Below are positions 44,152-51,867 of a stretch of DNA of 64,000 bases, piece by piece. The position numbers were made by a program, and so were the translations under genes. The stretch is taken from the NCBI GenBank assembly GCA_947492185.1, contig CANLMR010000001.1, forward strand, positions 868,001 to 932,000, written 5' to 3'. Within the stretch, counting starts at the first letter, position 1; each line of letters starts with the position of its first letter. The notes under the pieces are model-generated. The model had not been told where the DNA came from, did no database searches, and saw only the letters and a list, made by a program, of their open reading frames with translations. The stretch comes from an uncultured Tenacibaculum sp. GTDB taxonomy: Bacteria; Bacteroidota; Bacteroidia; Flavobacteriales; Flavobacteriaceae.

Positions 44152-45168
44152 ATGAAAATCTTAAAATACACCCTGCTATTTTTGCTGGCCATAGTCCTAA
44201 TTGGATTAATCTATGTATCAATGCAATCTTCAGATTATAATGTAGAGAGGTCAAAAGTAATCAGTCAACCAATTTCAAAAGTTTTTAATACTGTTAACGA
44301 TTTAAAAACTTGGGAAAAATGGGGACCATGGCATGACGAGGATTCTACAATTGTTGTTACTTACGGAGATAAAACTGTTGGAGTAGGAGCAAGTGATAGT
44401 TGGACAAGTAAGGATGGTCCTGGAGCAATGGAAACCATTACTGTAGAAATGAATAAATCGATCTTACAGGAAATGAGATTTGGTGATTATGAACCTAGTG
44501 AAATCTTGTGGAATTTTAAAGACGTAGATGATGGTACTAAAGTAACTTGGACTATGAGAGATGATAAAGCTCCTTTTTTCTTTAAAATGTTCTCAGCAAT
44601 GTCTGGAGGTTGGGATAATATGTTAGGCCCAATGTTAGAAAATGGATTGAAAAATCTTGAAGGAGTTGTAAAAGCTATACCAGATAAATATACTTTAGGT
44701 AAAATTAACATTGTAGATACAGAAGATAAAGTATTTGTTGGATATCCATATAAAATAAAAATAGAACAAGAAGCAATGATGAAAGCATTTATGGAATCTT
44801 TACCAAAAGCAGGAATGCATGCTGCTAAATCTGGTTTGGTAGAAGGAGATTATACTCCTGCTGCCTTATATCAAAAATGGGATGAAAAAACAGGTGAAAC
44901 AGAATTTTATATCGGTTTACTTTTAAATAAAGAATTGGCTTTAGCTGAAGGAATGGAAAAAGTAACAGTAACTGGAGGTAAACATGCAATGATTTCAAAG
45001 TTTGGAAATTATGGAGATGGAGATTATGAAGCGCATACTGCTATAGCAAAATATTTAGAAGCAACAAAAATGAAAAGTAGGTTTCCATTATTTGAATTGT
45101 ATGTAAATGACCCTGCTAAAGTAAAACCTGAAGAGATACAAACTGATATTTATTATCCAGTAGAATAA
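44152..45168 (+). CDS. SRPBCC plus GyrI-like ligand-binding protein, membrane-anchored
   Basis: A 338-residue protein: N-terminal membrane helix (residues 2-20), SRPBCC/polyketide-cyclase-like domain (about 25-165, with KVFNTVNDLKTWEKWGPW) and GyrI-like small-molecule-binding domain (about 175-338). The ATG at 44152 is chosen because it starts directly at the helix; an upstream Met at 44125 is possible. The ligand is unknown. Confidence 0.87.
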   Translation: MKILKYTLLFLLAIVLIGLIYVSMQSSDYNVERSKVISQPISKVFNTVNDLKTWEKWGPWHDEDSTIVVTYGDKTVGVGASDSWTSKDGPGAMETITVEMNKSILQEMRFGDYEPSEILWNFKDVDDGTKVTWTMRDDKAPFFFKMFSAMSGGWDNMLGPMLENGLKNLEGVVKAIPDKYTLGKINIVDTEDKVFVGYPYKIKIEQEAMMKAFMESLPKAGMHAAKSGLVEGDYTPAALYQKWDEKTGETEFYIGLLLNKELALAEGMEKVTVTGGKHAMISKFGNYGDGDYEAHTAIAKYLEATKMKSRFPLFELYVNDPAKVKPEEIQTDIYYPVE

Positions 45169-45188
45169 TTTTGAAAAGATACTAGACT

Positions 45189-45216
45189 AAAACCTCACTC
45201 AAAAAGTGAGGTTTTA
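45189..45216 (+). terminator. Intrinsic terminator after the SRPBCC/GyrI gene
   Basis: AAAACCTCACT-CAAAA-AGTGAGGTTTT, 11-bp perfect stem, 20 bp after the stop. It ends 17 bp before the next start codon, so fluC may partly depend on read-through or on its own promoter. Confidence 0.8.
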
Positions 45217-45232
45217 CTATTTTAGTGGCAAT

Positions 45233-45598
45233 ATGAAACAAATATTACTTGTATTTATTGGAGGAGGTTTTGGAAGTGTACTTCGTTTTCTTTTAGGAAA
45301 AATGTTAAATAATAGCAATTCAGGTATCCCAATAGGTACTTTTTTAGCAAACATTCTAGGGAGTCTTTTAATAGGCTGTATTTTAGGATTAGCGGTAAAG
45401 AACGATTCATTAACTCAAAACCAAATGCTATTATTAGCAACCGGTTTTTGTGGAGGTTTTACAACCTTTTCAACCTTTGCCTATGAAAATCATGTGTTTT
45501 TAAAATCAGGAGATTTTTTCTCATTTGGATTATATGCTACGGCAAGTTTTACATTAGGAATAGTAGCAGTTTTTTTAGGAATTTTTTTAGTTAAATAA
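45233..45598 (+). CDS. crcB: Fluoride channel FluC/CrcB
   Basis: A 121-residue four-helix membrane protein exporting fluoride as a dimer. Conserved GGGFGSVLRFLLG start, GTFLANILGSLLIG, and GFCGGFTTFSTFAYE, which carries the Phe-box and the Na+-site region. The ATG at 45233 gives the usual start; no fluoride riboswitch is seen in the short upstream gap. Confidence 0.94.
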   Translation: MKQILLVFIGGGFGSVLRFLLGKMLNNSNSGIPIGTFLANILGSLLIGCILGLAVKNDSLTQNQMLLLATGFCGGFTTFSTFAYENHVFLKSGDFFSFGLYATASFTLGIVAVFLGIFLVK

Positions 45599-45605
45599 AT
45601 AAAAT

Positions 45606-46307
45606 ATGGACAAATTAGTACAGCTAACTACTGACGAAAATTATGCAATTATTAAAATTGCAAACGGTAAAGTGAATGCAATTTCACATGAAGTTATAGA
45701 TGAATTAAATGTGTGTTTGGATACTGCAGAGAAAGAAGAAAGAGTAGTAGTTATCACTGGGCAAAATGGAATTTTATCAGGAGGTTATGATTTAAAAGTG
45801 ATGACGAAATCACCAGATGCAGCAAAAGAATTAGTAACTAAAGGATCGAAACTGTCTCACAGATTATTATCGTTTCCAACCCCAGTTATTATGGCTTGTA
45901 ATGGTCATGCTGTGGCTAAAGGAGCCTTTTTATTATTATCTGCAGATTATAGAATCGGAACAGAAGGAGAGTATAAGATAGGATTAAATGAAGTTATGAT
46001 TGGAATGACAATGCACAATGCAGGAATTGAAATTGCAAGAGGAAAATTATCTCCAGTATATTTTGAAAGAAGTGTTAGTAACTCTGAAATGTATAATCCC
46101 GAAGAAGCTATTAGTGCAGGGTTTTTAGATAAAGTAGTTCCTGAAAGACATTTGCTAGCAACAGCAATCCATGTAGCGCAACTATTTGGTAAATTGAATA
46201 AAAACGCACATAAAAACACTAAGCTTAAAGTGAGAAAAGAATCATTAGAAAGATTAGCTCAAGCTATAGAAGAAGATAGTAAACAAGAATTATCATTTAA
46301 TTCATAA
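45606..46307 (+). CDS. Crotonase-fold enoyl-CoA hydratase/isomerase family protein
   Basis: A 233-residue crotonase-superfamily protein with oxyanion-hole segments SGGYDLK and NGHAVAKGAFLLLSADYRIG. The usual second catalytic Glu region reads GLNEVMIGM (Glu present). It starts 7 bp after crcB. The substrate is unknown; some members of this short subgroup are annotated as generic crotonases. Confidence 0.88.
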   Translation: MDKLVQLTTDENYAIIKIANGKVNAISHEVIDELNVCLDTAEKEERVVVITGQNGILSGGYDLKVMTKSPDAAKELVTKGSKLSHRLLSFPTPVIMACNGHAVAKGAFLLLSADYRIGTEGEYKIGLNEVMIGMTMHNAGIEIARGKLSPVYFERSVSNSEMYNPEEAISAGFLDKVVPERHLLATAIHVAQLFGKLNKNAHKNTKLKVRKESLERLAQAIEEDSKQELSFNS

Positions 46308-46313
46308 AATATA

Positions 46314-46452
46314 AAACTGTCTAAAATTAATTCTCTGTCAAACTGTCCCGAAACTTCGGGAGTTTCAGTTTCTCATAATTGTAAGAACATAAAGTTAAAA
46401 GATTCTGAAATAAATTCAGAATGACGCACAGTAAGATACTTTTAGACAGTTT
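46314..46452. repeat. Intergenic element with 13-bp perfect inverted ends
   Basis: AAACTGTCTAAAA (46314-46326) and TTTTAGACAGTTT (46440-46452) are exact inverted repeats. Inside are a short palindrome GTCCCGAAACTTCGGGA and GATTCTGAAATAAATTCAGAATGAC, both in the style of the dispersed repeats. It fills the gap between two convergent genes. Confidence 0.7.
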
Positions 46453-46454
46453 CT

Positions 46455-47063
46455 CTATTTCTTGTAGGCCATCACTCCAGCTTGTATTTCTATATCTAAA
46501 GAATTATCACGAGGTGTAATAGGACATGAATATCTGTCGCTATAAGCACAATATGGATTATATGCTTTATTAAAATCCACAATAATAGTTCCATCTCCTT
46601 GCTCATCTTTTGTAGTAATGTCTACAAATCGCCCACCACGATATGAAGTTTTTCCGTTTGTTTTATCTAAGAAAGGTAAAAACAAATACTCTTGATATTC
46701 AGGCATTGGATTAGGATTTTTGTAAATATCTAACTGAAACTCTTTACCATCAATAGTAAAAGAAATTACACCATATTTTTTATATTTTGCTATTCTTGAT
46801 GTAGTTGTAGGGAAATTAAAGATTTTTGCCTCAGGAGTTTTGGTCAGTTTGGCAACTACTTTAAACTTTTCATTTACTGGAAAGAATTCCAATCCTTTAA
46901 ATTTTTTTAATCCTTTTTTAGTAAGCGGAGAAGTGGAAGCGTCTTTAAATTTAGCATTCATTTCTTTTTGAAATTCTGATTCTCCAACAGGTTTTCTTTT
47001 TTCTTGCCCAGAACATGAAAACCAAATCTGAGATACTAAAAATGCTACGATAAATCTTTTCAT
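46455..47063 (-). CDS. DUF1684 lipoprotein
   Basis: A 202-residue lipoprotein with lipobox FSCS (lipidated C17). The C-terminal signature NPYCAYSDRYSCPITPRDN and the GRFVDI segment define the DUF1684 family, with no established function. The start is the ATG at 47063; an in-frame Met 33 bp upstream would give a poor signal peptide. Confidence 0.9.
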   Translation of the reverse strand: MKRFIVAFLVSQIWFSCSGQEKRKPVGESEFQKEMNAKFKDASTSPLTKKGLKKFKGLEFFPVNEKFKVVAKLTKTPEAKIFNFPTTTSRIAKYKKYGVISFTIDGKEFQLDIYKNPNPMPEYQEYLFLPFLDKTNGKTSYRGGRFVDITTKDEQGDGTIIVDFNKAYNPYCAYSDRYSCPITPRDNSLDIEIQAGVMAYKK

Positions 47064-47236
47064 AGAAGTCTTGTTTTGATGATTTTTCTTGTGCATACAA
47101 AATTACTATGAATTCAAAAGATACAAATAAAATTTACCATCTATTTTATAAAATATTGAGAAACAACGCTAAATTAACATACAACTAATTGATTTTTTGT
47201 CTATGTTTGTGAAAGAATTTAAAGAAAACATGAAAA

Positions 47237-47308
47237 ACATTTGTACATATAAGCAATGGACGTCGGTGGTTAGACCACCTTCTTGTCGGGCTTCTTATGT
47301 GTAAATGT
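47237..47308 (+). promoter_or_regulatory. Candidate riboswitch/attenuator aptamer before the MFS gene
   Basis: A closing stem pairs ACATTT (47237-47242) with AAATGT (47303-47308), continues through two G-U wobbles, then ACATA (47245-47249) with TATGT. Inside is the perfect hairpin GGTGGT-TAG-ACCACC (47265-47279) and G/C-rich single strands. The 3' segment GTCGGGCTT (47285-47293) is complementary over 9 bp (one G-U) to AAGTCCGAC, the 5' arm of the terminator at 47337. This gives mutually exclusive structures. It is not a riboswitch class I can name. Confidence 0.6.
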
Positions 47309-47336
47309 TATATTGATATAAAAATATACAATTGCT

Positions 47337-47364
47337 AAGTCCGACTTTATAGTCGGACTTTTTT
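47337..47364 (+). terminator. Terminator between the structured leader and the MFS gene
   Basis: AAGTCCGACT-TTAT-AGTCGGACTT, 10-bp perfect stem followed by four more T (six T in a row with the stem end). It ends 32 bp before the MFS start codon, so it must be overcome for the gene to be expressed. This implies attenuation control. Confidence 0.85.
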
Positions 47365-47395
47365 ATTTTCTATAAACAACTAAAATCAAACAATT

Positions 47396-48631
47396 ATGAA
47401 AAAGTTATTTAAAAATTATGCGGCTACCTTTAGTGGACTCTCAAGAGAAGTTTGGTGGTTATCGTTGATTACTTTAATCAACAGAGCAGGAACAATGGTA
47501 ATACCATTTTTATCTTTATATCTAACACAAAGTTTAGGGTTTACCCTTTCTGATGTTGGGTTAATCATGGTGTTCTTTGGGTTAGGATCTGTTGCAGGTT
47601 CTAGGTTAGGAGGATATTTAACTGATAGAATTGGGTATTTTAAAGTAATGCAGTGGAGCTTGTTTTTAACAGGTGTATTATTTGTTTTACTACAGTTTGT
47701 AACAACATTAAATGGTTTTTGTGCAGCTATTTTTGTTTTAATGATGGTAGCAGATACCTTTCGTCCAGCTATGTTTGTTGCGTTGAGTTCATACAGTAAA
47801 CCTGAGAATAAAACAAGATCAGTAACCTTAATACGTTTGGCAATAAATTTAGGTTTTTCTGCAGGTCCTGCGGTAGGAGGTTTAATTATCACAACTTTAG
47901 GATACCAAGGATTATTCTGGGTAGATGGAATCACTTGTGTCTTGGCAACTGTTTTATTAATAAATGTATTAAACCCTAAAAAAGCAAGAGTTTTAGATGA
48001 GATAAAAGTAGAAAACCCTGTTTCGGTTTATACTGATAAACCGTATTGGATATTTCTTGTTGCAATGGCTTTATTTGGAATAGTGTTTTTACAATATTTC
48101 TCAACCATTCCATTGTATTATAAACAAATTCACCATTTGTCTGAATTTGAAATTGGATTATTGTTAGGAGCCAATGGTTTTATTATTTTCTTATTAGAAA
48201 TGCCATTGGTAAAATGGTTAGAAGATTCTAAGCAAACTAAAATTACATTAATGCTTATTGGAGGATTACTTGTAACAATGAGTTTTATAGTACTTAATAT
48301 GACAGGTTGGGTTGGAATTTTATTAGTAGGAATGTTTTTCATGACCATTGGAGAAATGATTATGTTTCCTTTTTCTAATGCATATGCAATGGAAAGTGCA
48401 AAAAAAGGAAATCAAGGTCAATATATGTCTTGGTATAGCATTGCATTTTCTGTTGCTCACGTGTTTGGGCATTTTTCAGGTATGCATTTAATAGAAAAAA
48501 TAGGTTTTGATAATACTTGGTATATCATTTTCGGATTATCATTATTAAGTGGAGTATTCCTATTAATCTTAAAGGCTAAGACCAAAAGAAAAAGTACAAC
48601 TGTTAAAAAAGTATTGCAGTTTGACAAATAA
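47396..48631 (+). CDS. MFS transporter (MdtH-like exporter)
   Basis: A 411-residue major facilitator with 12 predicted helices. The motif A-like loop GSRLGGYLTDRIG lies between helices 2 and 3, and LGFSAGPAVGGLI in helix 5 resembles the antiporter motif C (drug:H+ antiporters), pointing to efflux. It sits behind a structured leader with terminator, implying control by an intracellular signal. The substrate is unknown. Confidence 0.9.
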   Translation: MKKLFKNYAATFSGLSREVWWLSLITLINRAGTMVIPFLSLYLTQSLGFTLSDVGLIMVFFGLGSVAGSRLGGYLTDRIGYFKVMQWSLFLTGVLFVLLQFVTTLNGFCAAIFVLMMVADTFRPAMFVALSSYSKPENKTRSVTLIRLAINLGFSAGPAVGGLIITTLGYQGLFWVDGITCVLATVLLINVLNPKKARVLDEIKVENPVSVYTDKPYWIFLVAMALFGIVFLQYFSTIPLYYKQIHHLSEFEIGLLLGANGFIIFLLEMPLVKWLEDSKQTKITLMLIGGLLVTMSFIVLNMTGWVGILLVGMFFMTIGEMIMFPFSNAYAMESAKKGNQGQYMSWYSIAFSVAHVFGHFSGMHLIEKIGFDNTWYIIFGLSLLSGVFLLILKAKTKRKSTTVKKVLQFDK

Positions 48632-48644
48632 ATGCTAATAAAAA

Positions 48645-48709
48645 TATTTGGGGATTATAATTTTTACTTGAATTTTAAGTTATTTAAGTATTAACCAAAT
48701 CCCCAAATA
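48645..48709 (+). promoter_or_regulatory. Long-range hairpin in the GH8 leader, ending beside the start codon
   Basis: TATTTGGGGATT (48645-48656) and AATCCCCAAATA (48698-48709) form a 12-bp perfect stem with a 41-nt AT-rich loop. The 3' arm ends 2 nt before the GH8 ATG, so folding would occlude translation initiation. Confidence 0.55.
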
Positions 48710-48711
48710 AA

Positions 48712-50097
48712 ATGAAAAAACTAATCCTTTTCTTTTGTCTTAGTACAATAATTACTTTTGCTCAAAATACTAACATTGAGTTTGTTAATGCTAATTATCC
48801 TTTTGGGAGTATGCCAACAAATACTCAAAGTTCTGATCTTCAAGATGCTTATATGCAGTGGAAAAACTCTTTTGTAGATACTAATTGTACCAATGGTAGA
48901 GCAAGAGTGAAATTTGATGATCCCAATTTTACCGTTTCTGAAGGAATCGCTTACGGAATGTTATTGTCGACATACGCGAATGATCAAGAATTATTTGATG
49001 GTTTATGGAAATATTATCTGAGTCATACCAATAGCAATGGAGTAATGAATTGGAAAATTGAAGGTTGTGATACTGTAAATGGTCAAAATGGAGCTACTGA
49101 CGCAGAACTAGATGCAGCAATAGCTTTAATCGTTGCAGGAAATCGCTTTGGAAATACAGGAAGTATTAACTATCATCAGGATGCAAAAGATTTAATAGCA
49201 ATTATGAAGCAACATGAAATTGAAGCGGGTAGTTTTGTGTTAAAACCTGGAGATGCATGGGGAGGATCTGATAATACGAATCCTTCATATTTTGCACCTG
49301 GTTATTTTCGTGTGTATGGAGAGTTTACAAATGACGTTGCTTTTTGGAATAGTGTAACCTCTAAAACGTATCAAATTTTAAACGCAAATTTATCAGTAAA
49401 TAATGCTGTTGACTGTTTAGTTTCTGATTGGTGTAAAGCTGATGGTTCATATTCAGATATTGTTCCTTGGGCATTTAACTCTGGGAAATCATTTTATTAT
49501 GATGCAGCCAGAACTCCGTGGAGAATTGCAACAGATTATTTATGGTATGGAAAAAGTGAAGCTTCTGATTATTTGAATAAATGTGTGAGTTTTGTGAATA
49601 GAGTTGGAGGTTTGAGTAACATTAAAGCAGGGTATAATCAGGACGGAACTAGTATAAATAATTTTCAAGATCCAGTATATACAGGTTCATTTGCATCGTC
49701 AATGTTAATATCAAATGATCAAAATGTTGTAGATGGAGCTTATACAGTAACAAAAAATCTAACATCAACTCAATACTTTGCAACTACGCTTCGTGTTATT
49801 TATATGTTTACATTATCTGGTAATTTTTATAATCCAGTGAATAGTGTGTTAAGTGCTGATGAAATTGACTATGCAAGTAAGAATCATTTTGTATATCCTA
49901 ATCCAAGTTCAAACAAATTATTCTTAAAGAATTTTGAAGTTGGAACTTCTTTGAAAATTTATACATTAAATGGAACAGAAGTAATGCAAGTTACCATTAA
50001 TGATGATAAAAAATCTTTAGTAGATATATCAAAACTTGCCGTTGGCACTTATTTTATTCGTGGAAAGGATGTGAAACTTCGTTTTATAAAGAAGTAA
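48712..50097 (+). CDS. Secreted GH8 endoglucanase with T9SS sorting domain
   Basis: A 461-residue glycoside hydrolase family 8 enzyme cleaving beta-1,4-glucan with inversion. Signal peptide 1-18 (ending TFAQ), GH8 domain about 20-370 with proton donor E77 in VSEGIAYGMLL, NGATDAELDAAIAL and the DAARTPWRIATDYLW segment, and a C-terminal type A sorting domain (about 395-461, YPNPSSNKLFLKNF ... GTYFIRG). Likely an endocellulase, though GH8 also includes chitosanases, xylanases and licheninases. Acting with the GH9-GH48 protein 9 kb away is a reasonable inference. Confidence 0.94.
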   Translation: MKKLILFFCLSTIITFAQNTNIEFVNANYPFGSMPTNTQSSDLQDAYMQWKNSFVDTNCTNGRARVKFDDPNFTVSEGIAYGMLLSTYANDQELFDGLWKYYLSHTNSNGVMNWKIEGCDTVNGQNGATDAELDAAIALIVAGNRFGNTGSINYHQDAKDLIAIMKQHEIEAGSFVLKPGDAWGGSDNTNPSYFAPGYFRVYGEFTNDVAFWNSVTSKTYQILNANLSVNNAVDCLVSDWCKADGSYSDIVPWAFNSGKSFYYDAARTPWRIATDYLWYGKSEASDYLNKCVSFVNRVGGLSNIKAGYNQDGTSINNFQDPVYTGSFASSMLISNDQNVVDGAYTVTKNLTSTQYFATTLRVIYMFTLSGNFYNPVNSVLSADEIDYASKNHFVYPNPSSNKLFLKNFEVGTSLKIYTLNGTEVMQVTINDDKKSLVDISKLAVGTYFIRGKDVKLRFIKK

Positions 50098-50101
50098 ATA
50101 T

Positions 50102-50962
50102 TTAACTTTCTAGTTTAGCAAAACCTACAGTTTTTCTATAAATGTCAGGAGATACACCAACTTTTTTCTTAAAAAATCTACTGAAGTAAAATTCATCTTG
50201 ATAGCCTAAAATTGCAGCTACTTGTTTTACCGGTTTAGATGTTAAATATAACTCTCGTTTAGCTTCAATAATTATTCGGTTGCTAATTAAAGTAGAAGTA
50301 GTTTGGTTAAGATATTTTTTTGTAATTCCGGCTAAAGTTTTAGAACTAACACATAGTTCATTAGCATAGTCTTGTGGAGAGTGTAATCTAGTGTAATTAT
50401 TTTCAATTGCATCTACTAAGTTTTGAAGAATTTCTGATTGATTATTGGAAACTTTTGGAATTAACTCATTATCAAATTGTTTTTTTTGTCTAACAGCTTC
50501 TATTAAAAATACTTTTAAAAAAGCAACAAGTACCTCATGTTGTGCAATAGAATCTCGATCCATTTCTTTAGAAATTTGATCGATAAGATTGTAAAATAAT
50601 GTTTCTTCAGAAATTTGAAAATAAGGAAGCCCATGAAAATTATTGAAAAGAATACCTTCTGTTTCGATTTCATTTTGATGTCGATACGTACAAAAAAAGT
50701 CTGGATGAAAATTTAATAAATACCCTGAACATTTAGTTTTTGAAGTAATCATAAAAGGTTGATAAGGAGCTAAACAAATTATTTGATTTCCTTGTAATTC
50801 ATATTTTGAAAAATCGGCAGTAAGTTTATAATCACCTCCTTTTAATATAACTATCGAGTAGTAGTTTTTTCGTTGTAGATGATCAAATTGACTAAGATTG
50901 TCAAATTGCTCTAATCTAAAAGCAAGTTCTCCATTTTGTTTATCTACAATAATTTGAGCCAT
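50102..50962 (-). CDS. AraC-family transcriptional regulator
   Basis: A 286-residue regulator with an N-terminal cupin-like sensing domain (about residues 15-130) and a C-terminal double helix-turn-helix (about 185-282; ANELCVSSKTLAGITKKYL and VKQVAAILGYQDEFYFSRFFKKKVG). Its stop is 4 bp from the convergent GH8 stop. It lies immediately downstream of the two ABM-domain genes whose promoters share direct repeats, so it is a good candidate for their activator (inference). Confidence 0.9.
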   Translation of the reverse strand: MAQIIVDKQNGELAFRLEQFDNLSQFDHLQRKNYYSIVILKGGDYKLTADFSKYELQGNQIICLAPYQPFMITSKTKCSGYLLNFHPDFFCTYRHQNEIETEGILFNNFHGLPYFQISEETLFYNLIDQISKEMDRDSIAQHEVLVAFLKVFLIEAVRQKKQFDNELIPKVSNNQSEILQNLVDAIENNYTRLHSPQDYANELCVSSKTLAGITKKYLNQTTSTLISNRIIIEAKRELYLTSKPVKQVAAILGYQDEFYFSRFFKKKVGVSPDIYRKTVGFAKLES

Positions 50963-51001
50963 AATAATAGTTATGATTAATTTCTTTTCTAATAAATAAA
51001 A

Positions 51002-51031
51002 AGAAAGGAGTATTGGGTAACACTCCTTTCT
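51002..51031 (-). terminator. Terminator of the first ABM-domain gene
   Basis: AGAAAGGAGT / ACTCCTTTCT, 10-bp stem with a 10-nt loop; on the minus strand it continues into T-rich DNA. Confidence 0.75.
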
Positions 51032-51042
51032 AAATATAAAAA

Positions 51043-51762
51043 TTATTTTGAAGCTAAAATATCAATCTTTTGAATTGCTGATGCTTGAAAGTTTTCTAAA
51101 ATAATAGGAGCATTTTCCATTAATGCAGCAGCTACCTTGCCAGAAAGATGCGCGTCTCTACCAGAGTTATCTGAAAAAGTATCAAATATTGCATAGGTAG
51201 CATCATCAATCTTAACTGCATACCAAGATAAGGTCTTAGGTTCATTACCTACTAATTGCATTCCAGCGTTAAGAAAATTTTCTACATCTTCTGATTTTCC
51301 TTTTTGTGCTTTCATTATAACCAGTAATCCGTTGTTTTGAGAACCAATCTTATGATTTGAGGCAATTACATTTACTGTTTTAATATCGGTATTAGGATTA
51401 AAGTTTTCTAATAAATCACTTGCATTCGCTAATAATGCTTTGGCTACTTCTCCTTTTAAATGTGCTTGTCTTCCAGATTCAATTTCAAAAGTGTCATAAA
51501 TACCAAAGGTGTTTTCGTTTATTTTAAAGGCAAACCAAGAAATTGTTTCTGGTTCTTTATTAACTAAATCTAACCCGCTTAATAAAAAGTTTTCTACGGC
51601 TTGTTCTTTTCCTTCTTTAGCTTTCATAATTACTAATAATCCGATGTTTTCTTTTTTTACGTTACTCATGTTGTTTACTTTTTTTGTTGTTGAAAATGTT
51701 TGAAATGAAAATGCTATAAGCATTACTATTGTTATTAATTTTAAAGGAACTGATGTTTTCAT
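51043..51762 (-). CDS. Exported double-ABM-domain protein (paralogue 1)
   Basis: A 239-residue exported protein. After a signal peptide (MKTSVPLKLITIVMLIAFSFQTFS) come two ABM (antibiotic biosynthesis monooxygenase/YgiN-like) domains, about residues 38-135 and 143-238. Each has the pattern LLVIMKAKEGK ... SWFAFKI ... YDTFEIESGRQAHLKGEVA. Both halves are about 50% identical by eye. Single ABM domains dimerise to make the active site, so a tandem copy may be a self-contained unit. About 60% identical to the next gene upstream. Confidence 0.88.
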   Translation of the reverse strand: MKTSVPLKLITIVMLIAFSFQTFSTTKKVNNMSNVKKENIGLLVIMKAKEGKEQAVENFLLSGLDLVNKEPETISWFAFKINENTFGIYDTFEIESGRQAHLKGEVAKALLANASDLLENFNPNTDIKTVNVIASNHKIGSQNNGLLVIMKAQKGKSEDVENFLNAGMQLVGNEPKTLSWYAVKIDDATYAIFDTFSDNSGRDAHLSGKVAAALMENAPIILENFQASAIQKIDILASK

Positions 51763-51780
51763 TTTTTTCTTGTTTTTGTT

Positions 51781-51852
51781 TTACACTGCAAATTTGAGGT
51801 GAAAGAAGAGTTCTTGGAATGGACATCCAGAACTAATGCATGGACAATTTTC
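51781..51852 (-). promoter_or_regulatory. Promoter segment of ABM gene 1 with 21-bp-spaced direct repeats
   Basis: 71 of 72 bases match 52597-52668. On the minus strand TGTCCAT occurs twice exactly 21 bp apart (two helical turns), the usual spacing of AraC-family half-sites. An AAATTTG box lies nearer the gene. Confidence 0.65.
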
Positions 51853-51867
51853 TGTGATTTACTTTTT

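Larger units (their letters stand above)
47064..47395. other. 332-bp intergenic region carrying the MFS gene leader
   Basis: Contains, left to right, the promoter of the minus-strand DUF1684 gene, a plus-strand -7-like box TATGTTTG (47202-47209), the candidate riboswitch (47237-47308) and its terminator (47337-47364). No coding capacity was seen. Confidence 0.7.

Noticed and set aside
45169..45232. Fluoride riboswitch before crcB
   Set aside because: The gap is only 64 bp and is mostly occupied by a plain terminator hairpin; no crcB-motif core was found.
47237..47308. tRNA or a known riboswitch class (TPP, cobalamin, SAM-I, purine, fluoride, preQ1)
   Set aside because: There is no cloverleaf or CCA, and none of the conserved cores of these classes could be found; it is reported as an unclassified candidate instead.
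47416..47934. 172-codon minus-strand frame within the MFS gene
   Set aside because: It lies wholly opposite a clear transporter gene, with composition expected for antisense of hydrophobic codons.
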